Shown: piece by piece, positions 1 to 10,326 of the stretch | Layout of the letters: the number at the start of each line of letters is the position of its first letter | Numbering within the stretch: the stretch's first letter is position 1 | NCBI GenBank assembly: GCA_037974665.1 | Contig: CM075775.1 | Span: forward strand, 30,695,732 to 30,759,731 | DNA: 64,000 nucleotides | From: Ehretia macrophylla | Lineage: Eukaryota; Streptophyta; Magnoliopsida; Boraginales; Ehretiaceae | Direction: 5' to 3' | The notes under the pieces: generated by a model | What the model was told of the DNA's origin: nothing | What the model saw: only the letters and a program-made list of their open reading frames with translations | Database searches by the model: none | Made by a program: the position numbers and the translations under genes

Positions 1-215
1 CCAATTCCAGATGCAAAGATGAAGAAGCTTTTGTTGCATCTTGGATGCTGCTTGAGTTTGTTAATGTGTTAGATCTTATGGTAATAATTTTTTATGTTTT
101 AGAACTTTCGTCAGTTCAATTTGGTGCTATAACATGAAGGTCAAAGATTTTTTAAGAAACATAGTATTTTTGCTAATTGTTGGAATTTATGATATAGTTG
201 GCTAAAGTGATTATT
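1..215 (+). repeat. Copy of the albumin-gene downstream flank (cut by window edge)
   Basis: This stretch is homologous to about 11740-11960 on the plus strand and to about 15065-14850 on the minus strand. Those two places lie 3' of albumin-type genes, so a further copy of the duplicated unit probably begins left of the window. No gene is visible here. The downstream 215-330 is plain AT-rich sequence. Confidence 0.75.
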
Positions 216-329
216 TTTATTGATTTTTTTTTTGGAAAAATCAATAGTTATTTCGATCTATTTATTTATTTAATTTTTTTTAAAAAATATTTTTTAGAAA
301 CATTATGGACTAATTAATTGACTACTTTT

Positions 330-474
330 GGATAACTCCAATTTAACCATGTTTTCGGGAGGCTTTTTGATCGCTAGTGTAGTTTTCAGGAGGCTTTTTA
401 TTTTTTACGTTTCTTGTTTATGGTTTCGATAGTGGAATAAAATCTTTCTTGCTGACCTAACAAAAAAAAAAAAA
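330..474 (+). mobile_element. LINE 3' end fragment with poly(A)
   Basis: The stretch ends in a tail of A residues preceded by a block (about 413-458) that recurs, inverted, at 10911-10995 beside a T-run. A short 3' UTR-like segment ending in A is the usual remnant of a 5'-truncated LINE. No coding region remains, and the LINE assignment rests on the tail and the recurrence only. Confidence 0.4.
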
Positions 475-489
475 GTACCATTAATCCGT

Positions 490-573
490 AATAGCTTACA
501 GCAGAAAAAAAAAAAAAAAGGAAAGATTTTTGTCAATGCATATCTTTACCCCCAAGTCATTCATACAGCCACC
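490..573 (+). repeat. Truncated 5' LTR of outer copia
   Basis: About 80 bases match the start of the 3' LTR at 10142-10220 (AGCTT-CAG-A-rich start, then a block ending CATTCATA). The match stops abruptly three bases before the gag ATG, which shows an internal deletion of the rest of the LTR and the primer-binding site. Confidence 0.7.
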
Positions 574-1280
574 ATGTCGAATACACAAACCAATTCTCCA
601 TAAACTGATTCTAATATTTCTTCTCAACTTGACTCCTCAAATCCTTATTATCTCCACAATTCTGATAACCCAGGTGCTATGTTAGTCTCTCGCTCATTGA
701 CTGGAGATAACTACTCAACATATTGGAGTAGAGCCATGCGAATGGCACTCGGTGCTAAAAATAAACTTGGCTTTGTCACTGGCACCACCGAGTGTCCTGA
801 TGCGAAACTTGATCCAACAAACTATGCTCTTTGGCAACGATGCAACGATATGGCGCTTTCATGGCTCCTCAATTCCATCGATCCCGACATTGCCAACAGT
901 GTCATATACATGGACACAGGATCCGCGGTTTGGCTTGATCTTCAAGAACAATTTTCCCAAGGCAATTCGCCTAGTATTTTTCAGATTCGACGCGCCATCG
1001 CGTCTCTTCAACAATAACAATCTTCTGTTGCCGCATACTTCAACAAACTTGAAGCCCTTTGGGACGAATTAGCTTCTTACCACCTGCTGCCCGTTTGCAC
1101 TTGCGGCGCAATAACCACTCTCAACGAACGACTTCAAGAGAAGCGTGTGATACAATTTTTAATGGGTTTACATGAATCCTATTTTGCAGTTCGCGGTCAA
1201 ATTTTGCTCATGAACCCACTTCCTAACATCAACAAGACATATACACTGGTCTTCCAAGAAGAAAAACAGCACAAAATTTC

Positions 1281-1726
1281 TGTTGGAAAGTAAACTTGAA
1301 TTTGGGCTAAGGTAAATTGGACATTAAATATTTGGGCTAGCTAAAATATTTATTCACTTGGCCCAAAAGAATAAGAGAATTGCCCAATTATAAGCCCAAG
1401 CCCTATATCTAGATAAATCTTGAAGTTGAGATATTTTCTAGGAAGCATCTAGGAAACATGTAGAGAGAAATATTTTATTTGACTAGCTAGAAATATCTAG
1501 GAATATTATCTAGCATATTCTAAGAATCTTCAAAATATCTTGTGTGCAGAATGCTTCTTAAACACCTATAAATAAGGGGTAACTTTAACCATTTGCAATC
1601 AAGCCAAAATTTAAATCTTCTCTTTAATACAAGTTCTCTAGTTCCTCCAAAACTCTCCTCTTCCACTTCCTAAATATTTCCTACATAAGTTTTAGTTCTC
1701 TAAATTAGTCTAGGCCTATCACAACA
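1281..1726 (+). repeat. 5' LTR of inner copia
   Basis: TG...CA ends; matches 5837-6281. It holds a TATA-like CCTATAAATA near 1565, consistent with the element's promoter. Confidence 0.95.
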
Positions 1727-1729
1727 AAG

Positions 1730-1742
1730 TGGTATCAAGAGC
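1730..1742 (+). other. Primer-binding site (tRNA-iMet type)
   Basis: TGGTATCAAGAGC lies 3 bases after the 5' LTR. It matches the usual plant copia site TGGTATCAGAGC with one inserted A. Confidence 0.85.
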
Positions 1743-1747
1743 TAGGT

Positions 1748-2700
1748 TATGGCGACATCAAGTGTAGCATTCCTATTTTCATGGCTCTCCAACGACAACT
1801 ATAGAAGGTGAAACATCCAAATGAAGACATATTTTGGCGGCCAAGATATATGGGATGTTGTTGAAGAAGGCTATGAAGTACTTGAAGATGAGGCCACTTT
1901 TACTCAAGCACAAAAGAAGGCTTTGAAGTAGTATAAGATGAAAGATCAAAAGGCTCTTTCAATTATCCAACAAGCCGTAGATGATGCCACGTTTGAGAAG
2001 ATTGCCCAAACTTCAACAGCTAAGAAAGCATGGGAGATTCTTGAGAAAACATACCAAGGAGTTGATAAGGTAAGAAAAGTCCGTCTTGAGGCTCTTAGAG
2101 TTGAGTTTGAAAATTTACAAATGAAAGAATACGAGTCAATTTCCGATTATGTTTCAAAAGTTCAATCCATAGTTAATCAACTACAAACAAATGGTGAAAG
2201 CATTGGTGATGTTCGGGTCATTGAAAAAATTCTCCAAACATTAGATTCAGAATTCGACCATGTGGTAGTAGCAATTGAAGAATTTAATGATCTAGAGAAA
2301 ATGATCATTGATGAACTCGCCGGTAAGCTTCAAGTACATGAAGAGAAGATCAAGATAAGGAATAAGGAATCACTAGACCAAGTCTTACAAGTCAAGCTCA
2401 ACCTCAATCGAGGAGATCGAGACCTTGGTGATGAAAGAAGCCAAAGAGGACGAGGACGGGGGCAATGACAAGGACGTGGACGTGGACGTGGATGCAGTTG
2501 TGGTCATGGCCGAGGAAGAGGAGGATACAACACACCTAACAACAAGGAGGAGTATAACAATAGATCATCAAGTAGATATGGAAGAGGAGGAGCTCAAAGA
2601 CCAAGGTATGGAAAGTCTGAAGTTGAATGTTGTAATTGCCACAAATTCGGTCACTATGCCTCAAAATGCCAAAGTTCAACTAAGATTGTAAAGGAGAGAT
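1748..2700 (+). pseudogene. Inner copia gag, broken
   Basis: It opens with an ATG at 1748, soon hits a TGA after NDNYRR (family has W there), then a TAG near 1929. The capsid region from 1938 is long and open (KKAWEILEKTYQG, VRVIEKILQTL). A frameshift near 2466 in an RGRGRG tract moves the reading frame. The nucleocapsid knuckle CCNCHKFGHYASKC (about 2629-2672) has the CX2CX4HX4C spacing. The product would be the coat and RNA-binding protein of the element. Confidence 0.85.
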
Positions 2701-2726
2701 CCAATTATGCTGAGCAAAAGAATGAT

Positions 2727-5700
2727 GTGGTGGACTCTACCCTCTTGCTCGCATACAAGGGATACGGAGATGGAGAACAGCATACATGGTACTTCGACAC
2801 AGGTGCAAGCAACCACATGTGCGGCAATAAGAACATGTTTGTCGAGCTTGATGAATCGGTGAATGAAAATGTCACTTTTGGAGACCTATCTAAGACTCTG
2901 GTCAAGGGCAAAGGTAAAATACTCATCCGCCTAAAAGATGGTAGACACTAATTCATCTCCAATGTATACTACGTGCCCAACATGAAGGCCAATATCTTGA
3001 GCATGGGCCAACTCTTAGAAAATGGCTATGGTATCTACATGAAAAATCATAGTCTCTCCCTAAGAGATCATAGAGGAAACTCAATTGCCCAAGTGCCCAT
3101 GACCAACAATAGAATGTTTCTATTGAACATTCAAAATGATAGCCTCAAATGTTTGAAAGCATACTTGGAAGACACTTCTTGGCTATGGCACTTAAGGTTG
3201 GGCCATCTCAATTTTGGAGGACTAAAACTACTATTAAAGAAGCATATGGTCAACAAGCTACATTCCATCGATCACCCCGATCAACTATGTGAAAGATGTT
3301 TACTTGAAAAACAATTCGGAAAAAGCTTCCCACAAGAGGCATCATCAAGAGCAAGGAGGCCATTGGATAGTTCACACCGATGTGTGCGACCCAATTAACC
3401 CAACATCATTTGGCAAAAACAGGTACTTCCTTCTCTTCATTGATGATTTCAGCATAAAAACATGGGTGTATTTCCTAAAAGAAAAATCAGAGGTCTTCAA
3501 TGCCTTCAAGAAATTCAAGGCTCTTGTGGAGAAACAAAGTAGAGATACAATAAAGGTGATGAGATCTGATAGAGGGGGAGAATTCAACTCACAAGAGTTC
3601 AAGGCATATTGTGAAGAAAATGGAATCAAACGTCCACTCGCTCTTCCGTACTCACCACAACAAAATGGACTCGCAGAGAGGAAGAACATATCTATCCTCA
3701 ACATGGCAAGAAGCATGCTCAAGAGTAAGATGCTGCCAATGGAATCCTGGGCTGAAGTTGTAGATTGTGCAGTGTATCTATCAAATCGTTCTCCCACAAA
3801 GTGCGTGTGGAACAAAACACCCCAAGAAGCATAGAGCGGGCATAAGCTATGTGTTGTACACCTACGAGTATTTGGAAGCATAGTCTATGTACATGTTCTG
3901 GACCAAAGAAGAACAAAGCTCGATGATAAAAGCGAGAAGTACATCCTCATTGGCTATGACCAAAACTCAAAAGGATACAAGTTATACAATCCAAGTACAA
4001 GGAAGTCCACCATAAGCAGAGATGTGGAGTTCGATGAGAAGATCTCGTGGGACTAGAGTAAAGAAAAAAAGGAGCAGTACCAGTTCTTCCCAATGCACGA
4101 GGAAGAACTGCCAATAATTGAAGAAGCAACCAATCACGAGACTTCTCCTTCATCACCAACAACACCACAAGAAGCAACATCATCATCAACAGAGAGATCA
4201 GATGAAAGGCCTCACAGAATGAAGACTCTACAAGAAATTTATGAGGTAACAGAGAATCAGAATGACCTCACTCTATTCTGTCTCTTTACTGATTGCGAGC
4301 CCCTCAACTTTAAAGAAGCAGCAAAAGGTAAAGAATGGAGAAAAGCTATGGATGAGGATATTAAAACAATCAAGAAAATAACACATAAGACCTGACAACC
4401 TTACCAAAGAGACACAAGGCAATTGAAGTAAAATGGGTCTACAAAGCTAAGAAGAATGCCAAAGGAGAAGTTGAAAGATACAAAGCAAGATTGATAGCCA
4501 AAGGATACAAATAAAGAACTGGCATTGACTATGATAAAGTCTTCGCTCCAGTTGCTCGTCTAGAAACAATAAGATTGCTGATTTCAATAGCAGCTCAGAA
4601 GAAGTGGAAGATCTATCAGATGGATGTTAAATCAGCATTCCTAAATGCATTTCTCGAAGAAGAAGTATATCTTGAGCAACCCGAAGGTTACATTGTTCAA
4701 AGTCATGAAGACAAAGTCTTGAAGTTGAAAAAGGCTTTGTACGGGTTGAAGCAAGCTCCTCGGGCATGGAATACCAGAATCGATAAGTATTTCGAAGAGA
4801 ATAATTTCAGAAAATGTCCTCATGAGCACACACTATACACAAACATGGATGAAAAATGAGATATCATGATTGTCTGTTTGTACGTGGATGACTTAATCTT
4901 CACTGAAAGCAACCCAAAAATGTTTGAAGACTTCAAGAAGGCAATGGCACAAGAATTTGAAATGACGGACATCGGGCTCATGGCATACTATCTCGGAATT
5001 GAAGTAAAGCAAGGGGATGATAAAATCTTTATATCTCAAGAAGGATATGCAAAGGAAATTCTCAAGAAGTTCAATATGAACAACTGCAAGCCGATAAGCA
5101 CCCCAGTAGAATGTGGAGTAAAGCTGTCAAGATATGACGAAGCTGAGAAGGTGGATCCAACATTGTACAAGAGCCTAGTAAGGAGTCTACGATATTTGAC
5201 ATGCACAAGACCAGACATCCTATTTGGAGTAGGACTCATCAGCAGGTTCATGGAGACTCCAACAGCTCATCACTTCAAGGTCGCAAAAAGAATCCTTCGA
5301 TATTTAAAAGGCACTATTGATTATGGTATCTTTTATCCCTCTACGAGCAACTTCAAGCTAGTGGGACACAGTGATAGTGATTGGGCTGGAGACATGGATG
5401 ATCAAAAAAGTACAACAGGGTTCGTGTTCTACTTTGGAGAGACAACATTCACATGGACTTCGAAGAAATAACCAATAGTCACATTATCAACATGTGAAGC
5501 TGACTATGTAGTCGCTACTGCAGGTGTGTGTCATGCGTTATGGCTACGGAATTTTCCTAAGGAGCTTAACTTTTCTCAAGACGAAGCAACAAAAATATTT
5601 GTGGATAACAAGTCAGCAATTGTGTTGGCAAAGAATCTTGTCTTCCATGATAGAAATAAGCATATTGATACCAGATATCATTTCATTAGAGAATATGTGA

Positions 5701-5815
5701 AAAAGAAGGATGTCCAGATAAAGTACATGAAGTCGCAAGACTAGGTAGCGGATATCTTTACTAAGCCTCTCTCGACTGAAGTTTTTCTCAAGTTGAGATC
5801 TCGCCTTGGAATGAC
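2727..5815 (+). pseudogene. Inner copia pol (PR-INT-RT-RH), broken
   Basis: Protease: FDTGASNHM (about 2793). GAG-pre-integrase: LWHLRLGHLNFGGL (about 3182). Integrase: D in HTDVCDP, D in MRSDRGGEF (about 3558), E in QQNGLAERKN (about 3660). RT: KWVYKAKKNAKG (about 4432), YQMDVKSAFLN, and the catalytic YVDDLIF (about 4880). RNase H: SDWAGD, STCEADYV, FVDNKSAI. The end reads VADIFTKPL. Stops at about 2949, 3832, 4054, 4512, 4857, 5469 and 5742, with frameshifts near 3390 and 4395, break it. Most stops fall where the family has Q or W. Confidence 0.92.
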
Positions 5816-5827
5816 CAATTCAAGTTT

Positions 5828-5836
5828 AAGATGGGG
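5828..5836 (+). other. Polypurine tract of inner copia
   Basis: AAGATGGGG directly abuts the 3' LTR and would prime plus-strand DNA synthesis. Confidence 0.8.
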
Positions 5837-6281
5837 TGTTGGAAAGTAAACTTGAATTAGGCTAAGGTAAATTGGACATCAAGTATTTGGGCTAGCTAAA
5901 ATATTTGCTCACTTGGCCTAAAAGAATAAGAGCATTGCCCAATTATAAGCCCAAGCCCTATATCTAGAGAAATCTTGAAGTTGAGATATTTTCTAGAAAG
6001 TATCTAGGAAACATCTAGAGAGAAATATTTTATTTGACTAACTAGAAAGATCTAGGAATATTATCTAGCATATTCTAAGAATCTTCAAAATATCTTGTGT
6101 GTAGAATGCTCCTTAAACACCTATAAATAGGGGGTAACTTCAAGCATTTGTAACCAAGCCAAAATTTAAATCTTCTATTCAATACAAGTTCTCTAGTTCT
6201 TCCAAAATTATCCTCTTCTACTTCCTAAATATTTTCTACATAAGTTTTAGTTCTCCAAATTAGTCTAGGCCTATCACAACA
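5837..6281 (+). repeat. 3' LTR of inner copia
   Basis: Mate of 1281-1726, same ends, followed by target-site copy ATTTC at 6282-6286. Confidence 0.95.
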
Positions 6282-6773
6282 ATTTCCATGGTGACCACTA
6301 CCATTGATGCTGCTACTCTAAACACTACTACAACCTCTTCTCTTGTAGCCACGGTGACTCGCCGCTTCTCGTCACCTTCTTATTCTCATGGTACGTCTTC
6401 CCAGCAGTCTTGTTCCCCTAGTTCCAATCCTCAACGGGGTCCTGACAAAAACCGTTCAAGTTGTGATCATTGTAAAAGTCTTGGGCTTACTCGCGTAGGA
6501 CATCCCGTCGAAAAACGTTGGAAGTTGCACGATTACCTGCCTGGTCATCTGAAGCTCAATAAAAACTCTCATAATAGTCATTCATATGCAGCTCAGGCCA
6601 CGTCTAATTCTGGTCCGCTACTTCCTACCCCTTCTGAAGTACCCTCTTTCACTCGTGCTCAATACAACCAACTTCTCAATTTAATTGCTGAAGGTAACCA
6701 ACCATCTGTAGCTCACGCAGCAGGTATAGCCTTCTCACTTTCCTTTTCCAATGCTTCTTTTCCACAGTCACAG

Positions 6774-8440
6774 ACTTCTTTGATAATCGATACTGATCAT
6801 ATGGTTTCCAGTTTCATCCTCATCTCTTACTCACCTACTAAACTTCATCCAACAATTAAATTACCCCCTGGTGACTCCGTTCCTGTTGCTTATTCGGGAT
6901 CCATCTCTCTTACCCCTTATTTTGTTTTACATGTCTTTCATGTGCTTAACTTCAATGTTAATTTGTTATCCGTTAGCAAAATCACTGCATCTCTTCAATG
7001 TTCTGTAACATTTTTCCTCATTTTTGTATTTTTTAGGACCTTGCAATGAGGAGGACGATTGGTTTGGGTAAGGTAGTTGGCGGCCTCTATTTGTTCACTA
7101 CACCTCCTAACATGGCACTCTCCTCTCACGTTGCTCAAACTCGCATCTCGTCTTCAGTATGGCACCAGTGACTTGGACATCCTTCCATTGATCGCATTCG
7201 ATATATGTCTTTGTTAGAACTATCTATTTCTTTAGACTCTACTTTAATTTGTGAACATTGTCATTTAGCAAAGCAAACTCGCAATCCTTTTTCACGTAGG
7301 TCAATTACTACTCGGAATATCTTTGAATTAATTCACTGTGATATTTGGGGGCCTCATTCGACCCCTTCTTTAACTGGTACTAATTATTTGTTGACGATTG
7401 TTGATGATTATTCTTGTTGTACATGGGTTTACTTAATGCGTCACAAGTCCGAAGCTTGTCAATTGCTTATATCATTTTTTAATATGGTTTCAACTCCATT
7501 CTCTTGCTTTGTAAAACTTTTCGCAGTGACAATGACACATAATTCTTTTCCAATGAATTCACCTCATTCCTTTGTCAAAACGGTGTCATTCACCAACATA
7601 GTTGCATCGCCATACCCCAATAAAATGGTATGGTTGAACGTAAACATAGACACATTCTTGACGTCACCCGAGCTCTTCGCTTCGACTTTTCCTTACTGCT
7701 TTAGTTCTGGGGTGAGTGTATCCTTACTGTAACTTACCTCATCAACCGTATGCCTACATCAATTCTCTCTGGAAACACCCCTTACGAGGTGCTTGTCCAT
7801 AAGTCCCCTTCTTACTCTTACCTTCGTGTCTTTGGTTGTTTGTGTTTTGCTACAAATGTCACCCAAAAACACAAGTTCGACACTCGTGCATGCAGGTGTC
7901 TCTTCATAGGCTATCCGTTTGGTCAAAAGGCCTACCGTCTTTATGATTTGGACCAACGTCTTGTCTTTACTAGTAGAGATGTTGTGTTTTATGAGCATAT
8001 TTTCCCATTTGCAAATCAACCTAAACCAAAACACAACCCTTCTGTGATTCCCCTCCCAATTCATGACAACACTACCCCTTCCATCCCCTCTCATTCTTCT
8101 ACAGATGCTTCCTTATCACTACCACATAATACTGCATTGCCCACAAACCCTGATACCTTACTGCCTCAGCGTTCTAACAGGTCACGTAATGTTCCCTACC
8201 ACTTACGTGATTATTATTGCTCCACGTTGCCTGTTCCTCTGCCCAATGCACCGTCCTCTTCACAGTAAGCTTCTCGGTCAGGTACTCGTTACCCAATTTT
8301 TAACTTCCTCTTGTACACTAAACTATCACCTGCACATCGTTGTTTTCTTTCAGCCGTTTCAAGTCCTATTGAACCTACAACCTTTGACTAGGCTGTTCAA
8401 GACCCTCGATGGCATCAAGCAATGGATGATGAACTCTTGG
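6774..8440 (+). pseudogene. Outer copia protease and integrase remnants
   Basis: A protease-like patch at about 6778 reads IIDTDHM, where the family has DTGAxxHM, so the catalytic glycine region is deleted. The GAG-pre-integrase motif near 7160 (WHQ, stop, LGHPSIDRIR) carries a TGA. Integrase follows from 7205: zinc-site CEHCHLAKQ, first acidic residue in IHCDIWGP, then after a frameshift the second in RSDND and the glutamate in GMVERKH, with TAA stops inside. The C-terminal part (7750-8268) contains SYLRVFGCLCF and KAYRLYDL. No intact frame spans the domain. Confidence 0.8.
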
Positions 8441-10026
8441 CCTTAGCCGCTAATGGAACTTGGACCATTGTCTCCTTGCCTCCGTCCAAAAAAACCCATT
8501 GGCTGCAAATGGGTATACAAAATCAAATATAAGGCTGACAGTTCAATTGAGCGCTACAAAATGCGACTCGTGACCAAAGGGTACACCCATCAGGAAGGTT
8601 TGGATTACCATGAGACTTTTTCTCTAGTGGCTAAGTTAACCAGTGTCCGTTGTTTTCTTGCCATTGTAGCTACACAAAACTGGCACTTACATCCAATAGA
8701 TGTCCATAATGCCTTCTTACATGGTAACTTAGACAAAGAAGTTTACATGACTCTTCATTCTGGACTTGGCAAACAGGGGGAGACGAAGGTTTGTCGCTTG
8801 TACGAATCTCTCTATGGTCTCAAACAGGCTTCTAGAAATTGGTTTGCCAAGCTCTCTTCTGCACTTCAAGAAACAAGTTACAAGCCTTCACGTGCAGACT
8901 ACTCTTTGTTCACATGTAGTCAGGGCTCTTCAATGACAGCAGTCCTTGTATATGTAGATGACATCATCATAGGTGACAATGAAGGCTTGTAACTTGTTTC
9001 TTGAAGTCCTTGTATATGTAGATGACATCATCATAGGTGACAATGAACCGAATGCCATCACTCATCTAAAGTAGTTTCTCCAAAAACATTTCTGGATCAA
9101 AGATCTTGGCTCGCTCAAATATTTTCTTGGGATAGAGGTAGCTTGTTCCAAGAAAGGTATATTCATCTTATAGAGAAAATATGTTTTAGAAATTCTCAGT
9201 GATGCAAGACAACTTGGCGTACGTCCTATGATTTTTCCATGGAACAAAATCTCAAATTGTCTAATGAAGATGAAGACTTGCTTCATGACCCATCTATGTA
9301 TAGACGCCTCATAGGGCGACTCATCTACTTGACTATAACATACCTTGACATCATGCTCTCAGTCCATATGCTCAGTCAATTCATGCATATACCCCGGAAG
9401 CCACATCTTGATGCAACCATGAGACTACTTGGATACATGAAAGGCTCACCGGGTCAAGGACTATTTTTCCTTTCAGATAATCAGTTATCTCTGAAAGCCT
9501 ACTTTGACTCAGACTAGGCAAGTTGTCCAATGACAAGATGATCAACAACATGATTCTGTATTTTGCTTGGCGGTTCTCTTATCTCATGGAAAACAAAAAA
9601 ACAAGCTATAATTTCTAGATCATCAGCAAAAGCAGAGTATCATTCCATGGCCAATGCTAGCTGCGAATTAACTTGGCTGAGATATTTACTAGAAGACTTT
9701 AAAATTCAGCATCCTGAACTAGCCACATTGTTTTGTGATAATAAAGCAGCATTGCATATTACCTCAAATCCAGTCTTCCATGAAAGAACCAAACATATTG
9801 AGCTTGATTGTCATTTGATTCGAGAAAGGTTGCATTCAGGGTTGCTCAAGACTGGACATGTCTCGTCGTCACATCAATTAGTAGATATATTTACAAAGCC
9901 ATTGGGGCGATCTCAATTCAGCAATCTGTTAAACAAGTTGGAAGCTGAGAGCAGAGCAAGCCCAATTGATCAACGCAGGAGAACAGCTCAGTGGAAAAGG
10001 GAGTCCGGTTTCACAGAGAGATGCTG
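8440..10026 (+). pseudogene. Outer copia reverse transcriptase-RNase H remnant
   Basis: RT starts with KPIGCKWVYKIKYK (about 8490), continues with HPIDVHNAFLHG (about 8690) and the active-site box YVDDIII (about 8948). The box is duplicated at 9012 by a local rearrangement that also introduces a stop (8991). RNase H residues follow at 9563-9920 ([39 protein letters not shown]). In the intact family this makes element cDNA from RNA in cytoplasmic particles. Frameshifts near 9060, 9240 and 9517 make it non-functional. Confidence 0.85.
8864..9047 (+). repeat. Local duplication with inverted filler inside RT
   Basis: A 43-base block at 8941-8983 recurs exactly at 9005-9047. The bases joining them (8982-9006) are the exact reverse complement of 8864-8888, about 100 bases upstream. 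This duplication-inversion-duplication pattern is what polymerase template switching leaves behind. Confidence 0.9.
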
Positions 10027-10138
10027 AAAACATTCAATGAGATGCATCCCCCGAGACTAGATAGAGATGGAGTTGTTGCAGCTACTGCTATCAGAAAGCA
10101 AGCTGTGCAAAATATACACTCTCTAACTTAAGGGGGAG

Positions 10139-10326
10139 TGTTAACAGCTTGCAGTAGAGAAAAATGAAGGATTTTTGTCAATGCATATGTTTAGCCCCAA
10201 GTCATTCATATTGCCAAAATTGTGCAAACCATTCCCTGGAAATTAGAATTCAATGTTATAAATCTCCTATATATATTCAGCCTTGTATAATCAATAAATT
10301 CACCTTTCCTGGGATATCGATTTACA
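10139..10326 (+). repeat. 3' LTR of outer copia
   Basis: It starts TGTTAACAGC just after the purine tract AAGGGGGAG and ends near a TTTACA at 10321-10326, where sequence homologous to the 3' end of the albumin genes begins. Its first 80 bases match the truncated 5' LTR. The right end is uncertain by about 20 bases. Confidence 0.65.

Larger units (their letters stand above)
1281..6281 (+). mobile_element. Inner Ty1/copia retrotransposon, complete but decayed
   Basis: Two LTRs of 446 and 445 bases start TGTTGGAAAG and end CACAACA. They are flanked by a 5-base target duplication ATTTC at 1276-1280 and 6282-6286. A primer-binding site like the initiator-tRNA type follows the 5' LTR, and a polypurine tract precedes the 3' LTR. 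Gag, PR, INT, RT and RNase H are in copia order, closest to Tnt1/Tork-like proteins by motif. By eye the two LTRs differ at roughly 28 substitutions plus one indel (6-7%), so the insertion is old but younger than its host copia. Confidence 0.95.
574..7049 (+). pseudogene. Outer copia gag, broken and interrupted
   Basis: The ATG at 574 is followed by a stop at 601 (a likely CAA to TAA change) and another at 1015. Between them lies a typical copia gag start: a LTGDNYSTYWSRAM motif near 700 and a WQRCNDMALSWLLNSI motif near 830. The frame is cut at 1280 by the inner copia and resumes at 6287 in the same frame, running to 7049. The zinc knuckle near 6455 is degenerate: CDHC is present but the downstream His/Cys spacing is lost. 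This would be the capsid-nucleocapsid protein of the element. It cannot be made whole from this copy. Confidence 0.8.
490..10326 (+). mobile_element. Outer Ty1/copia retrotransposon, decayed, with nested insertion
   Basis: Gag, protease, integrase, reverse transcriptase and RNase H follow in the Ty1/copia order (integrase before RT) on the plus strand. The element is split by a complete second copia at 1281-6281. Without that insert and one ATTTC copy it is about 4.8 kb. A purine-rich tract (10129-10138) precedes the 3' LTR at 10139. The 5' LTR is cut to a short piece (about 490-570) joined directly to the gag start, so the rest of the LTR and the primer-binding site are deleted. Stops and frameshifts occur in every domain, so it is not autonomous. 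The right border is approximate because the LTR end and the albumin-gene flank share a few bases. Confidence 0.85.
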
